The notes: generated by a model from the sequence alone, not told the origin. A DNA stretch of 64,000 nt from Acinetobacter sp. ANC 4910 (GCF_004331035.1 NZ_SJNT01000005.1:1-64000); one strand, 5' to 3'. Positions 16,109 through 25,933 are shown, counted from the first letter of the stretch. Made by a program: numbers and translations.

Positions 16109-17446
16109 ATGACCTCCGACCGACAGGGTAAAGTGCAAGCCCGAGCGCTTGCACTGCTCCCCCTTATTGTTTTTTTGGCTATCTTTTTGGGTAGCGGAAT
16201 TTATCATTCCCTGATTGGCACTGAATTTGCCTTTTATCAAATTAAAGCACCTGTGGCTGCGCTCCCCGCTGTAATACTGGCTGTACTCATTTATAAAGGC
16301 CACCTAAACCAAGCCATTGAGACTTTCCTAAAAGGTGCCAGCCACCCTAATCTGATTCTCATGTTTATGGTGTTTATGTTGGCAGGTGCCTTTGCGAGCA
16401 CCAGTAGTGCGATTGGCAGTGTAGATGCGACCGTCCAACTTGGACTATCCCTTATTCCTCCTACCTTTGTTTTACCCATGCTGTTTGTCATCTCAGCCTT
16501 TATTGCAACAGCCATGGGGACTTCCATGGGCACCATTGCGGCCTGTGCACCGATTGCATTTGGCTTTGCCCAAGTAACCAATATTGAAACCGTGATGGCG
16601 ATTGGTGCTGTGGTGAGTGGTGCGATGTTTGGTGACAATCTGTCTATGATTTCAGACACCACCATTGCCGCAACCAGCAGTCAAAAAGTGCAACTCCGTG
16701 ATAAGTTTCGGGTCAATATTTGGATTGCAGGACCAGCGTCTATCATTACCATTCTGGTGTTTATTTTGATGAGCAAGGATTCTCAAGCCATTCAATATCA
16801 GGACTATGATTTATGGCTGATTCTTCCTTATGTTGCCGTATTTTTCTTGGCATTTAGTCGCTTGCACGTTTTAGCAGTATTAAGTATTGGCATTATAATT
16901 TCTGGTGTGGTTGGTTTAGTACAACACAGCGGCTTTACCTTACTTAAACTGAATAGCTCAATTTATGATGGCTTTGTCGGCATGTTTGAAGTGGCATTAC
17001 TCTCAATGCTATTGGGCGGGCTATCCAGCATCATGCAACGTGAAGGCGGTTTAGAATGGCTCATTCAGCGGATTTATAGCCTGACACGTCTTTTAAAAAT
17101 TGGACAACAACGTGCTGGCGAGCTAGGTGTCAGCTTTCTGGTGATCTTCTCGAATTTATTTGTTGCCAACAATACTGTCGCAATTATTTTATCGGGTGAT
17201 ATGGCCCGTGAAGTGGCACAAGAATACGGGTTAGATCCGAAACGTGTAGCTGCCCTCATGGATATTTTCTCTTGCGTGATACAAGGTTTGATCCCCTATG
17301 GTGCTCAACTGCTTTTGGCATGTTCCATCGCCAAACTCTCTCCTGTCGAACTAATTGGTCATATTTACTATTGTTGGGTCTTGGCGATTTTTGCCATTTT
17401 AGCCATCGTACTCCGCTATCCACGATTGAATCGAAAGACGATCTAG
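16109..17446 (+). CDS. NhaC-type Na+/H+ antiporter family protein
   Basis: Inner-membrane secondary transporter of 445 residues with about eleven hydrophobic helices. The central segments GTSMGTIAACAPIAFG and SGAMFGDNLSMISDTT are marks of the NhaC/ion-transporter superfamily, with Asp residues in the second that are likely in the transport path. Sodium/proton exchange is the family expectation; amino-acid antiport also occurs in relatives and is not excluded. It is a single rightward gene ended by a strong terminator. Confidence 0.85.
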   Translation: MTSDRQGKVQARALALLPLIVFLAIFLGSGIYHSLIGTEFAFYQIKAPVAALPAVILAVLIYKGHLNQAIETFLKGASHPNLILMFMVFMLAGAFASTSSAIGSVDATVQLGLSLIPPTFVLPMLFVISAFIATAMGTSMGTIAACAPIAFGFAQVTNIETVMAIGAVVSGAMFGDNLSMISDTTIAATSSQKVQLRDKFRVNIWIAGPASIITILVFILMSKDSQAIQYQDYDLWLILPYVAVFFLAFSRLHVLAVLSIGIIISGVVGLVQHSGFTLLKLNSSIYDGFVGMFEVALLSMLLGGLSSIMQREGGLEWLIQRIYSLTRLLKIGQQRAGELGVSFLVIFSNLFVANNTVAIILSGDMAREVAQEYGLDPKRVAALMDIFSCVIQGLIPYGAQLLLACSIAKLSPVELIGHIYYCWVLAIFAILAIVLRYPRLNRKTI

Positions 17447-17466
17447 TAAGAAGCTTGCTTCATTCT

Positions 17467-17491
17467 GGCGGTTCACTGAACCGCCTTTTTT
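17467..17491 (+). terminator. Terminator between the antiporter and the AraC gene
   Basis: GGCGGTTC-ACT-GAACCGCC followed by six T, just after the antiporter stop and reaching to four bases before the convergent AraC stop. Confidence 0.9.
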
Positions 17492-17494
17492 ATT

Positions 17495-18529
17495 TCATTC
17501 ACGCAGTTTGAACTGCTGCCGACGCCCTAAAAGTGTCTGTCCTGTCGCCGCCTTATAGGCACGTGCCAAAGCCGATTGATCTGAATACCCCAGTGCTAAA
17601 GCTACTTCACTTAAACTCATTGTTTGCTGTAGCAAAATGTCACAACGTTTCATCCGTTCTGCTTCAATAATTTTTTTAAATGAACTGTCAAACTCACTGA
17701 GCTGCCGCTGTAAAGTGCGTACCGATAAATGCAGTTCTTGCGCCACCCACTCCAGCTTTGGTACATCTTGATGAAAAATCAGATATTCAGCAACGAGCGC
17801 ATGTAAATGGGTCATAAGCGTGATATGTGCTGATTTTGCTGCAATCACCTCTTCAGCATGTTTGAGAAGCAAATGATTAAGCGAAGGATCTGGCTGCTGA
17901 GACTTCAGCAATAAACTTTCACGATTTAACTCTAAGGCATAACGTACTTGATGAAAAAATACATCACAGCCATAAAAACGCTGATAATGATAAACTGCAC
18001 AGCGTGGCGGATGTGCAAAATATATTTTTTTCAATGAGAACTGATCAAAAGAAAAAATCTGTCGCGCCAATTGCACCATTGCCGCGACGGTCATTTCATT
18101 AATCAACACATGTTCATGCTGTGAAAAACCCCAATGAATATGGATGCTCTGATCCACTTGTGACATATGCATGGGCACCGTTTCTCGCCCATCAATCACG
18201 AGACGATTAAAACGCAAAACAAACTGCAATGCTTCTGCCACACTGGTACTTTTCGACGCGATATAGCCCAACACGCCAAAATGTTCAGGTTGTATATGCT
18301 GCACAATATCGAAAATAAGATGCGGGCAGTTGAGTTGCTGCTCTGTTTGTTGTATTAAATCAATAAATAAAGCATACGATGATTGTGCATCAATCGGTTG
18401 TGATAAAATATAACTCAACTGTTGTTTTTGCACTGCCGAGAAAGGAAAGGCAAAACCATCAATATCACGTAATTTAAGATAGCTATGCCATAAATGAAAA
18501 AAGCCATTGGGGATTTGTAATGTATACAT
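17495..18529 (-). CDS. AraC-family transcriptional regulator
   Basis: Regulator of 344 residues with the N-terminal arabinose-binding-like domain of the OruR/ArgR group of AraC proteins (FGVLGYIASKSTSVAEAL...FNRLV) and a C-terminal double helix-turn-helix (about 245-344, with LSVRTLQRQL and LGYSDQSALARAYK). I took the ATG at 18529 because it starts the family-like segment and has AGGTAG before it; the frame is open for 48 more codons with a hydrophobic, non-family stretch. It is divergent from the ferritin-like hydrolase gene 134 bases away, so it may control that gene and itself. Ligand unknown. Confidence 0.85.
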   Translation of the reverse strand: MYTLQIPNGFFHLWHSYLKLRDIDGFAFPFSAVQKQQLSYILSQPIDAQSSYALFIDLIQQTEQQLNCPHLIFDIVQHIQPEHFGVLGYIASKSTSVAEALQFVLRFNRLVIDGRETVPMHMSQVDQSIHIHWGFSQHEHVLINEMTVAAMVQLARQIFSFDQFSLKKIYFAHPPRCAVYHYQRFYGCDVFFHQVRYALELNRESLLLKSQQPDPSLNHLLLKHAEEVIAAKSAHITLMTHLHALVAEYLIFHQDVPKLEWVAQELHLSVRTLQRQLSEFDSSFKKIIEAERMKRCDILLQQTMSLSEVALALGYSDQSALARAYKAATGQTLLGRRQQFKLRE

Positions 18530-18663
18530 GGCTCTACCTGTCTGTTTGACATTTTTTATTTTCGATATGGCATAAAATGTATAAAAAATGGCAAGTACTG
18601 TCAAAACTTCTCCGATAAACACCGACATACTGCTCTTATCGAAGGTTCTATTAGTAAAAAACG

Positions 18664-19548
18664 ATGAATACAATAGTCCGAAATCAAGTTCATCCCGTTG
18701 TTCGTACCGAATTCGATTTTAAATTAGATCAGGTACCCCGCTTCTGGATGAACAATGACCCATTTTTAACCCGTGTATTTGACGCGTTAAGCCTCACTTT
18801 TCCTGATGGTGAGCGTTACTTTATTCAATCGGTACGCTTGTTTCGCGATAAAATTACGGATCCTGAGTTAGAACAACGTGTTGCCGCCTTCATTCGCCAA
18901 GAAGCCCAACATGGTATCGCGCATGAAAAAATGAACCAAGTCATGCGTGGACAAGGCATGCCTGTCGATCAATTTATTCAACGAATTAACCGAGTATTCA
19001 AATTCGAACTTGAAGAGCGTTCTCCTCAATACAATATTGCCATGACAGCAGCGGCAGAACATTTGACCGCCTTAATGGCAGAAACCTTTTATGGCAAAAA
19101 AGAAACTTTAGCCAACGCTCATCCTTATGTCCGTGCGCTCTTGGCTTGGCATGCAATTGAAGAAATGGAACATCGTGATGTCGCATTTGATGTGATGCAA
19201 CAAGTAGGTGAGGTATCAGAGTCAATGCGTCGATGGGCACTCATTCTCACCACGCTTATGATGATTGGATTTACGCTCTATCGTGCCAATGTTATGTTAA
19301 GACATGATGGCTTTAGCCGTTGGCAACGCTTCAATATGATTATGAAAGGATTGCCATGGTTCTTTGGTCGTAAAGGCACCCTAACCAGCATTCGTAAGCA
19401 ATATTTTGATTGGTTTAAAAAAGGATTTCATCCCAGCCAACAACCGATTATTCGTCAATACAATGTATGGGTCGATACCCTTGCTGCAACCGATGACCCT
19501 ATTCAAGCAGGTGAAGCTTTTTGGCAGGCGGCACAAAGTAAAAAATAA
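18664..19548 (+). CDS. Ferritin-like putative metal-dependent hydrolase
   Basis: Protein of 294 residues matching the family named putative metal-dependent hydrolase (PF10118). Helices carry Glu/His pairs expected of a di-iron ferritin-like core: RQEAQHGIAHE (about 78-88), AAAEHLTALMAE (about 124-135) and HAIEEMEHRDVAF (about 162-174). No signal peptide; a hydrophobic stretch near 189-204 may touch the membrane. Substrate unknown. It is divergent from an AraC regulator, a common arrangement for inducible catabolic enzymes. Confidence 0.8.
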   Translation: MNTIVRNQVHPVVRTEFDFKLDQVPRFWMNNDPFLTRVFDALSLTFPDGERYFIQSVRLFRDKITDPELEQRVAAFIRQEAQHGIAHEKMNQVMRGQGMPVDQFIQRINRVFKFELEERSPQYNIAMTAAAEHLTALMAETFYGKKETLANAHPYVRALLAWHAIEEMEHRDVAFDVMQQVGEVSESMRRWALILTTLMMIGFTLYRANVMLRHDGFSRWQRFNMIMKGLPWFFGRKGTLTSIRKQYFDWFKKGFHPSQQPIIRQYNVWVDTLAATDDPIQAGEAFWQAAQSKK

Positions 19549-19566
19549 GATACAACTAGATTATGC

Positions 19567-19599
19567 TGCATCTAAATTAAATGCCCAAATTTAGATGCA
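19567..19599. terminator. Palindrome between convergent genes
   Basis: Perfect 12-base arms TGCATCTAAATT and AATTTAGATGCA with a nine-base loop, between the convergent hydrolase and DUF2804 genes. It lacks a good T-run on either side, so a two-way terminator is likely but not certain. Confidence 0.55.
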
Positions 19600-19616
19600 A
19601 TTGAAAGTAGATATCT

Positions 19617-20609
19617 CTACCATTTCGCATAATGTTGTTCCAAAAGACCATACTCATCGACCAGTACAATTTCTTGATCATCTTGCTGAATCGTCCCACT
19701 GATACGTGCCTGCCATTGACTAAACTGGCTGCCGACCAATCTTAAGTTCAAATTTTCATAACGACGCCAACTGGTCGTGACAATTAGATTCAGACGTTGA
19801 TCTAAAGAACGGATATTCCAACGTCCTTCCTCCAGATGCTCAAATAAAATATCGGTCAATTGAAACAACTGACCATTTACCCACAGGCAATTCTCATTAC
19901 CAAAACTTTCATTGACACCAGAGGCTAAATTCAGCCCAATTCGTTGATGATTGGTATCCCAGAAATTACAAGACAACCAAAACCAGGCGGTTTCTGGTCG
20001 AAGAAATCCACATGTATCATCTAAAGAAGCAAAAGTCTTATCGTGAAATTGTACGACTTCATTCTGCTTATTAACAAAATAGCCTTCACAGCCCAAAGTG
20101 GTCAGTTTTTGGGTATAAGTCCATCCATTAATTCCTGTTGGACTGCACATGCTTAAGGCTTGTGTTCCTGCACAGAAAATACGGGCATTCAGTTTAATTT
20201 CGCCGTATTTAGTCACACGGATATAACGCACCCCATTGGCATGTTGCATTTCAATTTGAAACGGCGATTTATGAAAAAAACTTTGGTTATATAAAGGCTG
20301 CTCATCTAACAGTGTGTTACGGGCCAAGAAATTAATGGCATTCCATTCCATAACATCCTGAGTAAGATGGTTATAAACGTAAAAAAAACCATGCCCTGCC
20401 CATGCAATATCGGCAATCGCTACCCCAATGGTGTAATGCTCGTGTTGAATGGAACAAAATTTAAACTTCTTATATTTTAGCCGTTTACGCCAACCGTTCA
20501 GCACCTCTCCATAAGGAGTTTTATATTGGTATTTTTGAACGTCAATATTTTGAGGTAACGCATTAAAGCGACCATAATGTGGCTGCCCATTCGACTGAAT
20601 TAAATCCAT
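19617..20609 (-). CDS. DUF2804 family protein
   Basis: Protein of 330 residues resembling the DUF2804 family, whose function is unknown. It is beta-rich with many aromatic residues, and contains WTYTQKLTTLGCEGYFV and WFWLSCNFWDTNHQRIGLNLASGVNES, segments typical of that family. No signal peptide or membrane helix. It is a single leftward gene; about 165 gene-free bases precede it. Confidence 0.75.
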   Translation of the reverse strand: MDLIQSNGQPHYGRFNALPQNIDVQKYQYKTPYGEVLNGWRKRLKYKKFKFCSIQHEHYTIGVAIADIAWAGHGFFYVYNHLTQDVMEWNAINFLARNTLLDEQPLYNQSFFHKSPFQIEMQHANGVRYIRVTKYGEIKLNARIFCAGTQALSMCSPTGINGWTYTQKLTTLGCEGYFVNKQNEVVQFHDKTFASLDDTCGFLRPETAWFWLSCNFWDTNHQRIGLNLASGVNESFGNENCLWVNGQLFQLTDILFEHLEEGRWNIRSLDQRLNLIVTTSWRRYENLNLRLVGSQFSQWQARISGTIQQDDQEIVLVDEYGLLEQHYAKW

Positions 20610-20775
20610 TTATCCAATTCCATTTCAGATATCGCTAGATCTGCTTTGATCTATACAGCATGTCATATTAAGAATTTTTCGTTCTTTTTATGCAGCAAAT
20701 ATCGATCATTTCTTACTCATGCCATGTTAGCATAAAAAATAGCACATCAGCACAGCCCACTTAAAATGTTGAAAA

Positions 20776-21291
20776 TTAAACATTTAACATAAGATAAGTA
20801 TTTTCCCACGTGTTTGCATCAAACTCGGCTTCTACCAGGCTCACATAACGACCATGTATACAATCAATGGCAATACAGTCATCCACCTCTAAAACACGAT
20901 CTGTATGTTGCTTTTGCCACTTTTGATCAAAGTGTTGTTTGCCACGGTGTTTGGCTTCTGCGGCATGGGGAGCAACGACCAGCACATAACGATGTAACTC
21001 ACCAAATTCACGTGTGTCATAGCCACCTAAATTAATTAGCCACAACTTTTCATCTGCGACTTGAGGTTGGGCATCACTAAACTGAATCTGGTATTTTTTC
21101 CCTAGACTTTCGACACCATTCACTTGCATCCAAGCATCAATATGTAAGCCTTTTTGTTCACCAAACCACGCATTTTTAAGTTGCGAATAACTATCTTCTA
21201 AACTGTCAGCGACTGCAAATACAACATCATGGACTTCTGTATTGGCACGTGCGTGACGACCACCAAGCATGACCATAAATAGGCTGGGCAT
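20776..21291 (-). CDS. DUF1543 family protein
   Basis: Protein of 171 residues resembling DUF1543, with the N-terminal MVMLGGRHARANTEVHDVVF segment and a repeated half-motif in the C-terminal part. Function unknown; no signal peptide. I chose the ATG at 21291 because AGGAAAG lies just upstream at good spacing; an ATG eight codons earlier (21315) also exists. Confidence 0.75.
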   Translation of the reverse strand: MPSLFMVMLGGRHARANTEVHDVVFAVADSLEDSYSQLKNAWFGEQKGLHIDAWMQVNGVESLGKKYQIQFSDAQPQVADEKLWLINLGGYDTREFGELHRYVLVVAPHAAEAKHRGKQHFDQKWQKQHTDRVLEVDDCIAIDCIHGRYVSLVEAEFDANTWENTYLMLNV

Positions 21292-21685
21292 TTTCTTTCC
21301 TTTCTTTTGAGACATTTTTTATAGCTAACAGGCGCTTCACGGAAACGTCATTCGCAATTGTTTGAGGTAAACCACACTTCAAGAGAAATGTTTTTGCAAC
21401 TCCATTAATCACATGAAAGTATATGACGAGTTTTGCGAATGACAATGCCTTTGGTTACTGTGGGCTTATCCAAAGTAACATGACGAACTCCTTACATTCG
21501 AGGTGTAAGCAGCAAGACTCCGTCAAAATACAAATAATGATTTATCCCTTAATTACATGATGATGCTATGCAAAAGTAAGATATTTGCTACGTAAACCAA
21601 TCATAATTCATCACTTAAAATGAGGCAGTGCATGTATAAATTTTCCCTCTTTTAAATGACCTAAGCCATTTTCATTAAAGTAAAT
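21292..21685. other. Gene-poor gap upstream of the DUF1543 gene
   Basis: No supportable gene. The stretch is A/T-rich and contains short frames without ribosome-binding sites or family likeness. It holds the promoter region of the DUF1543 gene, though I cannot point to clear -10 and -35 boxes. Confidence 0.5.
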
Positions 21686-21722
21686 AAAAAAATCGTGCTG
21701 AGCTTTCACCCAACACGATTCT
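21686..21722 (-). terminator. Intrinsic terminator of trpFB
   Basis: Minus-strand AATCGTGTTG...CAGCACGATT (10 pairs, one G/T) followed by a T-run. A second hairpin (GCCTCCC / GGGAGAGC region, about 21735-21768) lies between it and the trpB stop. Confidence 0.8.
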
Positions 21723-21773
21723 TTAAATCTAGTCTTCAAAGCTCTCCCAAATAGGGAGGCTTCAAAGAAATAA

Positions 21774-23003
21774 TTACATCTCAACCATTTCCACGCCATC
21801 AATACGTGCCACAGTCATCAAGTCCTTATCACCACGGCCAGAAACCGTCGCAATAATAATTTGGTCTTTAGACATGGTCGGTGCAAGTTTAGTCACATAG
21901 GCCATGGCATGTGAACTTTCAAGTGCTGGAATAATGCCTTCAATATGGGTTAAATCGCGGAAACCTTGTAAAGCTTCATTGTCATTGATCGCCACATAAT
22001 CTACGCGGTGCATATCTTTTAAGAAGCTATGTTCAGGGCCTACGCCTGGATAATCTAGACCTGCAGAAATTGAATGCGTTTCAATGATCTGACCTTGTTC
22101 ATCCGACATTAAATAAGTACGGTTACCGTGTAAAACACCGACATGACCTGCATTTAAAGGTGCAGAGTGCTTACCTGTTTCAATACCATAACCTGCCGCT
22201 TCAACCCCATACATTTTGACATCTGGATCATTTAAGAATGGGTAGAACAAGCCCATCGCATTTGAACCACCGCCAACACATGCCACCAAGGCATCAGGTA
22301 AACGCCCTGCTTGCTCTTGAATTTGTTTGCGAGCTTCACGACCAATAATCGATTGGAAATCACGAACTAACTGTGGATATGGGTGCGGGCCTGCAACTGT
22401 ACCAATCACATAATAAGTTGAATCGACGTTGGTCACCCAGTCACGCATGGCTTCGTTCATGGCATCTTTCAATGTTTTAGAGCCACTTTCCACAGGTACA
22501 ACGGTCGCACCGAGTAAACGCATACGGTATACGTTCATAGCTTGACGTTTCACGTCATCTGCACCCATGAACACCACACACTCAAGACCTAAACGCGCTG
22601 CGATGGTTGCCGTTGCGACACCGTGCTGACCTGCGCCAGTTTCAGCAATAATGCGTTTTTTACCCGATAATTTTGCCAGTAAAGCCTGCCCGATGGTGTT
22701 GTTCACTTTATGTGAACCTGTATGATTCAGGTCTTCACGTTTTAAGTAAATTTGTGCACCACCCAACTCTTTCGACCATCGCTCAGCATAATATAAAGGA
22801 CTAGGACGACCTACATAGTAGGCGAGGTCACGGTCGAATTCTGCCAGAAACTGCTCATCATCTTTCATACGGAAATAGAGCTTTTCTAAGTCTTCTAATG
22901 CTGCCATTAGAGTTTCTGACACAAAACGTCCGCCATGGATACCGAAATGCCCATGTTCATCTGGGTATTGGGTATAGTCAATCACTTTACTTTGCTGATC
23001 CAC
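21774..23003 (-). CDS. trpB: TrpB: tryptophan synthase beta chain
   Basis: PLP enzyme joining indole and serine to tryptophan. The 409-residue protein has the PLP lysine Lys99 in HTGSHKVNN, the phosphate-binding GGGSNAMG loop and full length. The start is GTG, with GGAG six bases upstream; it overlaps trpF by 17 bases. The cognate trpA is 6 kb downstream in a different operon. Confidence 0.97.
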   Translation of the reverse strand: MDQQSKVIDYTQYPDEHGHFGIHGGRFVSETLMAALEDLEKLYFRMKDDEQFLAEFDRDLAYYVGRPSPLYYAERWSKELGGAQIYLKREDLNHTGSHKVNNTIGQALLAKLSGKKRIIAETGAGQHGVATATIAARLGLECVVFMGADDVKRQAMNVYRMRLLGATVVPVESGSKTLKDAMNEAMRDWVTNVDSTYYVIGTVAGPHPYPQLVRDFQSIIGREARKQIQEQAGRLPDALVACVGGGSNAMGLFYPFLNDPDVKMYGVEAAGYGIETGKHSAPLNAGHVGVLHGNRTYLMSDEQGQIIETHSISAGLDYPGVGPEHSFLKDMHRVDYVAINDNEALQGFRDLTHIEGIIPALESSHAMAYVTKLAPTMSKDQIIIATVSGRGDKDLMTVARIDGVEMVEM

Positions 23004-23628
23004 GATGGACTCCTTGCATGAAGTTATCTATAAGTTGTTGGTCTTTTATACCTTTTGCGGATTCTACGCCTCCGCTGACATCTACAGCATAAGCCCCAGT
23101 CGTCTTTATAGCGTCTTCAACATTAGCGGGGGTTAAACCACCCGCTAAAATTAAAGGAATATCAAGCTTAGGGAATTGTGACCAGTCAAAACTGTGTCCT
23201 GTTCCCCCTTTTAATTCTGGATGCCAAGCATCTAAAAGCACTGCGCTTGCCCCTGTCTGTTGGTAGCGTTTCACTTCTGCGACCACATCCAGTTCAGGTT
23301 TCACCTGAATAGCTTTATACCAACGCCGTCCTACTTGTGTCGCAATCGCCTGACAGTCTTCTGGTGTTTCATCACCATGAAACTGGATGATATCCAACGC
23401 CACCTGTTTTACCACATCTGCAATCTCATCCCCAGACGCATTCACAAACAGGCCAACTGTTTGCACATAAGCAGGCACATGTTGAATCAGTTCTTTGGCT
23501 TGAGCTGCATTGACATGGCGTGGACTAGGCGGGAAAAATACAAAACCAATTGCATCTGCCCCTGCATTGACCACAGCGTGAATATCTTGGCTACGGGTAA
23601 TTCCACAAATTTTGGCACGGGTTCGCAT
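22987..23628 (-). CDS. trpF: TrpF: phosphoribosylanthranilate isomerase
   Basis: Catalyses the Amadori rearrangement of phosphoribosylanthranilate in tryptophan synthesis. The 213-residue barrel protein has the catalytic Cys8 in KICGITR and the C-terminal [10 protein letters not shown] with the catalytic Asp. It is the first gene of a trpF-trpB pair; the trpFB pairing is known in Acinetobacter. Confidence 0.96.
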   Translation of the reverse strand: MRTRAKICGITRSQDIHAVVNAGADAIGFVFFPPSPRHVNAAQAKELIQHVPAYVQTVGLFVNASGDEIADVVKQVALDIIQFHGDETPEDCQAIATQVGRRWYKAIQVKPELDVVAEVKRYQQTGASAVLLDAWHPELKGGTGHSFDWSQFPKLDIPLILAGGLTPANVEDAIKTTGAYAVDVSGGVESAKGIKDQQLIDNFMQGVHRGSAK

Positions 23629-23647
23629 AGGTTATAACTCTGGCTCA

Positions 23648-23717
23648 ACCCTATTTATAGCTGATCTATAAATAACAGGGCGAATCATTGTAATGCAATT
23701 TTTTCGCCTTGCGTAAA
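23648..23717 (-). promoter_or_regulatory. trpFB promoter and leader hairpin
   Basis: A likely -10 TACAAT (23687-23692) with a weak TTTACG -35 (23712-23717, spacer 19) precedes trpF on the minus strand. The short leader contains an A/T-rich hairpin (CCCT..ATTTATAG / CTATAAAT..AGGG, about 23649-23680). There is no leader peptide with Trp codons and no T-run, so I do not call an attenuator. Confidence 0.4.
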
Positions 23718-23744
23718 GTTCATCCTGAAAAATCTTTACATAGA

Positions 23745-23773
23745 TTGTTTAATTCGCATACAAACCTTATACT
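23745..23773 (+). promoter_or_regulatory. Promoter of the cobalamin riboswitch-btuB transcript
   Basis: TTGTTT (23745-23750), 17-base spacer, TATACT (23768-23773). The predicted start falls at the beginning of the riboswitch. Confidence 0.7.
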
Positions 23774-23783
23774 GCGCTCAAAT

Positions 23784-23965
23784 GCAATAAGTCATAGCAA
23801 TATGCTTTAGGGAAGTTGGTGCAAATCCAACACTGCCCCCGCAACGGTAAAACGAAACGTATGCCTTTATAAGTTTGCGCTTACATCACTGCACTTGTGT
23901 GGGAAGATGGGTATACCAATATTGTTCGCAATATTTATATTTAAGTCCGGAGACCTGCTTATCGC
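23784..23965 (+). ncRNA. Cobalamin (B12) riboswitch
   Basis: Contains the conserved core of the AdoCbl-class riboswitch: GGGAAGTTGGTGCAAATCC, then the B12-box-type sequence GCCCCCGCAACGGTAA, then GGGAAGATGGG and near the end AAGTCCGGAGACCTGC. P1 can pair GCAATAAG (23784-23791) with CTTATCGC (from 23958). It precedes btuB, as in many Gram-negatives. Bound cobalamin is expected to shut off expression of the B12 receptor. Confidence 0.95.
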
Positions 23966-23980
23966 GCCGTTTAACTCAAT

Positions 23981-23999
23981 CATTCACGGGGGGTGAATG
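23981..23999 (+). promoter_or_regulatory. Hairpin between riboswitch and btuB start (expression platform)
   Basis: CATTCAC-GGGGG-GTGAATG, a perfect seven-base stem four bases before the GGAG ribosome-binding site of btuB. It is well placed to act with the aptamer in controlling translation. Confidence 0.6.
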
Positions 24000-24011
24000 T
24001 ATGGAGCCAGC

Positions 24012-25856
24012 ATGCCAAATTTATTTCAGCCTACTGCTTTAGTGGGCGCAATCGCTATTGCGATGGGTTTCTCTACGTCTGTATCTGCACAAGACAACAC
24101 GAATGTTGTGAATACTTCTCTAGATACGCTAGTTGTGACTGCCTCTCGTTCTGAAGAAAAGATTGAAAATGTACCTGCGCGTATTTCTGTGATTAATGAA
24201 AAAACCATTGAACAGTCTCCAGTTACAGACCTTCCGACCTTACTCACTAAAGAAGCAGGCTTAACCGTAAAGCAAGTCGGCGGTTATGGACAAACAGCAT
24301 CGGTATTCTTACGTGGTACCAATGCAGCACATACTTTATTTCTACAAGATGGTATGCGTTCCAACATTGCAACTGTAGCTGGTACCAACATTCCTCTTTT
24401 TGACCTTTCAGATGTGAAACAAATTGAAATTCTAAAAGGTCCTGCCTCAGTTCAATATGGTACAGATGCAATTGGTGGTGTAATTCAGCTCATTTCCAAA
24501 ATACCAACAGAAAACTCAATATTTACAACGATTGAAGCTGGTGAACGTAATACCTATAAAACCATTTTAGGTGTTGATGTTGCAGAAGACGGTTTTTATG
24601 CTCAGCTCCGCGGTCAACGTTTTGAAACTGATGGTGATCAAATTATTGCCAATGATGACCGTAAAGCAGGCTTTGACCAAAAAGGCTATAGCGCGAAAGT
24701 AGGCGTAGAAAAAGAAGCTTATGGTCTTTCTGCTGAAGTTAAAGAAAATAAAGGGACTGGTGATTATTTTTCTTATGGTGCACCAGAAGCTTATGACTTC
24801 ATTAACCGTCTCTATAACGTTCAAGGACGCTTAAACTTAAGCAATAATTTAACTTGGAATACGCGTCTTTCTCAGTTTGATGATCAATACAATGTAGTCA
24901 AGTCATCTTATCCTTCAATTGTAAATACAGAACAGCAAGAAATTGACTCCAACCTAAAATGGCAATTCGCTCAACATCAGAACATACTCTTTGGTGTTGA
25001 ATACAATGAAACAGAAGCCGAGAAAGTCGCTGCTTATATCGGTGACACAGGCTTTAAATCCGACAATGAGACCATTGGTTATTACGTCCAACATCAGTTT
25101 AAAAATGATCTGTTCTCAACGCAAGCTGGCGTTCGCGTAGAAGATAATCAGCAGTTTGGTACACATACTGTTGGTCAACTCGCTGCTCGTTACTTTGCCA
25201 CACCAAAAACAAGTTTTTACACCAACGTAGGTACAGCGTTTAGAGCACCTGTTGTAGGCCAAATTATTTCTGAACCATCATGGTGGGGCGGTAACCCAGA
25301 CTTAAAACCAGAAGAAAGTATTTCTTATGAACTAGGTTTTGATCATTCCCTTAATTACGGTATTCAACTGTATGGTTCTGTTTATCAAACCAAAGTCGAC
25401 AATCTTATGGTATCTGATGCCTCTACAGGATTTAAGTTTTACAATCTGAAGAAAGCAACGTTCACTGGATCCGAACTTGGTTTGAAGTGGAAACAGGATA
25501 ACTTATTCGCAAATGCAGAATATGCTTATGTACAACCCAAAAATGATGATACTGACGAAGATGCTCCAAACCGTCCACGTCAAAACTTCACATTATCTGC
25601 GGGTTGGGATAATGGAGTCTATGGTTTCACAACTTCTTTGGTTGCTAAAGGTTCATCTAAAGATATTCAACAGATTCCTGGATATGCCACGATCGATATG
25701 AATGCTTATTGGCAAATTAACCCACATGTAAAAGTGTTCTCAAACATTCACAACCTTGGGGATACAACTTATAAAGCGGCATGGAATAACGAAGTTAGCT
25801 CGTACTACCTTGCAAGCGGCCGCCTAGCTACCGCAGGAGTCACTTTCCGTTATTAA
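24012..25856 (+). CDS. btuB: BtuB: TonB-dependent cobalamin receptor
   Basis: Outer-membrane beta-barrel that imports vitamin B12 using TonB energy. The 614-residue protein has a signal peptide (about residues 1-26), a TonB box DTLVVTAS, a plug domain (with FLRGTNAAHTLFLQDG and ILKGPASVQYGTDAIGGVIQ) and a 22-strand-type barrel ending in aromatic Tyr at the C-terminus (VTFRY). I took the ATG at 24012, with GGAG five bases upstream; an ATG at 23997 would lie inside the hairpin. Control by the upstream cobalamin riboswitch makes the substrate call firm. Confidence 0.94.
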   Translation: MPNLFQPTALVGAIAIAMGFSTSVSAQDNTNVVNTSLDTLVVTASRSEEKIENVPARISVINEKTIEQSPVTDLPTLLTKEAGLTVKQVGGYGQTASVFLRGTNAAHTLFLQDGMRSNIATVAGTNIPLFDLSDVKQIEILKGPASVQYGTDAIGGVIQLISKIPTENSIFTTIEAGERNTYKTILGVDVAEDGFYAQLRGQRFETDGDQIIANDDRKAGFDQKGYSAKVGVEKEAYGLSAEVKENKGTGDYFSYGAPEAYDFINRLYNVQGRLNLSNNLTWNTRLSQFDDQYNVVKSSYPSIVNTEQQEIDSNLKWQFAQHQNILFGVEYNETEAEKVAAYIGDTGFKSDNETIGYYVQHQFKNDLFSTQAGVRVEDNQQFGTHTVGQLAARYFATPKTSFYTNVGTAFRAPVVGQIISEPSWWGGNPDLKPEESISYELGFDHSLNYGIQLYGSVYQTKVDNLMVSDASTGFKFYNLKKATFTGSELGLKWKQDNLFANAEYAYVQPKNDDTDEDAPNRPRQNFTLSAGWDNGVYGFTTSLVAKGSSKDIQQIPGYATIDMNAYWQINPHVKVFSNIHNLGDTTYKAAWNNEVSSYYLASGRLATAGVTFRY

Positions 25857-25900
25857 TTTAACTTAAAGACTCAAAAAAATTTTAAAACAGCGCAGTTTAT

Positions 25901-25933
25901 GGATAATGTTTTGACCGGCATTATCCTTTTTTT
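25901..25933 (+). terminator. Terminator between btuB and the adenosyltransferase gene
   Basis: GGATAATG...CATTATCC (8 pairs, 10-base loop) followed by eight T. It probably reduces rather than fully blocks read-through to the next gene, which starts 21 bases later with no room for a strong separate promoter. Confidence 0.8.

Noticed and set aside
21611-21802. 63-residue minus ORF at the trpB end
   Set aside because: It overlaps the trpB stop and terminator in another frame and has no coding features.
23648-23692. Tryptophan attenuator before trpF
   Set aside because: There is a hairpin, but no leader peptide with Trp codons and no T-run after it.
24026-24824. Minus-strand ORFs inside btuB
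   Set aside because: Antisense shadows of the receptor gene, without start signals.
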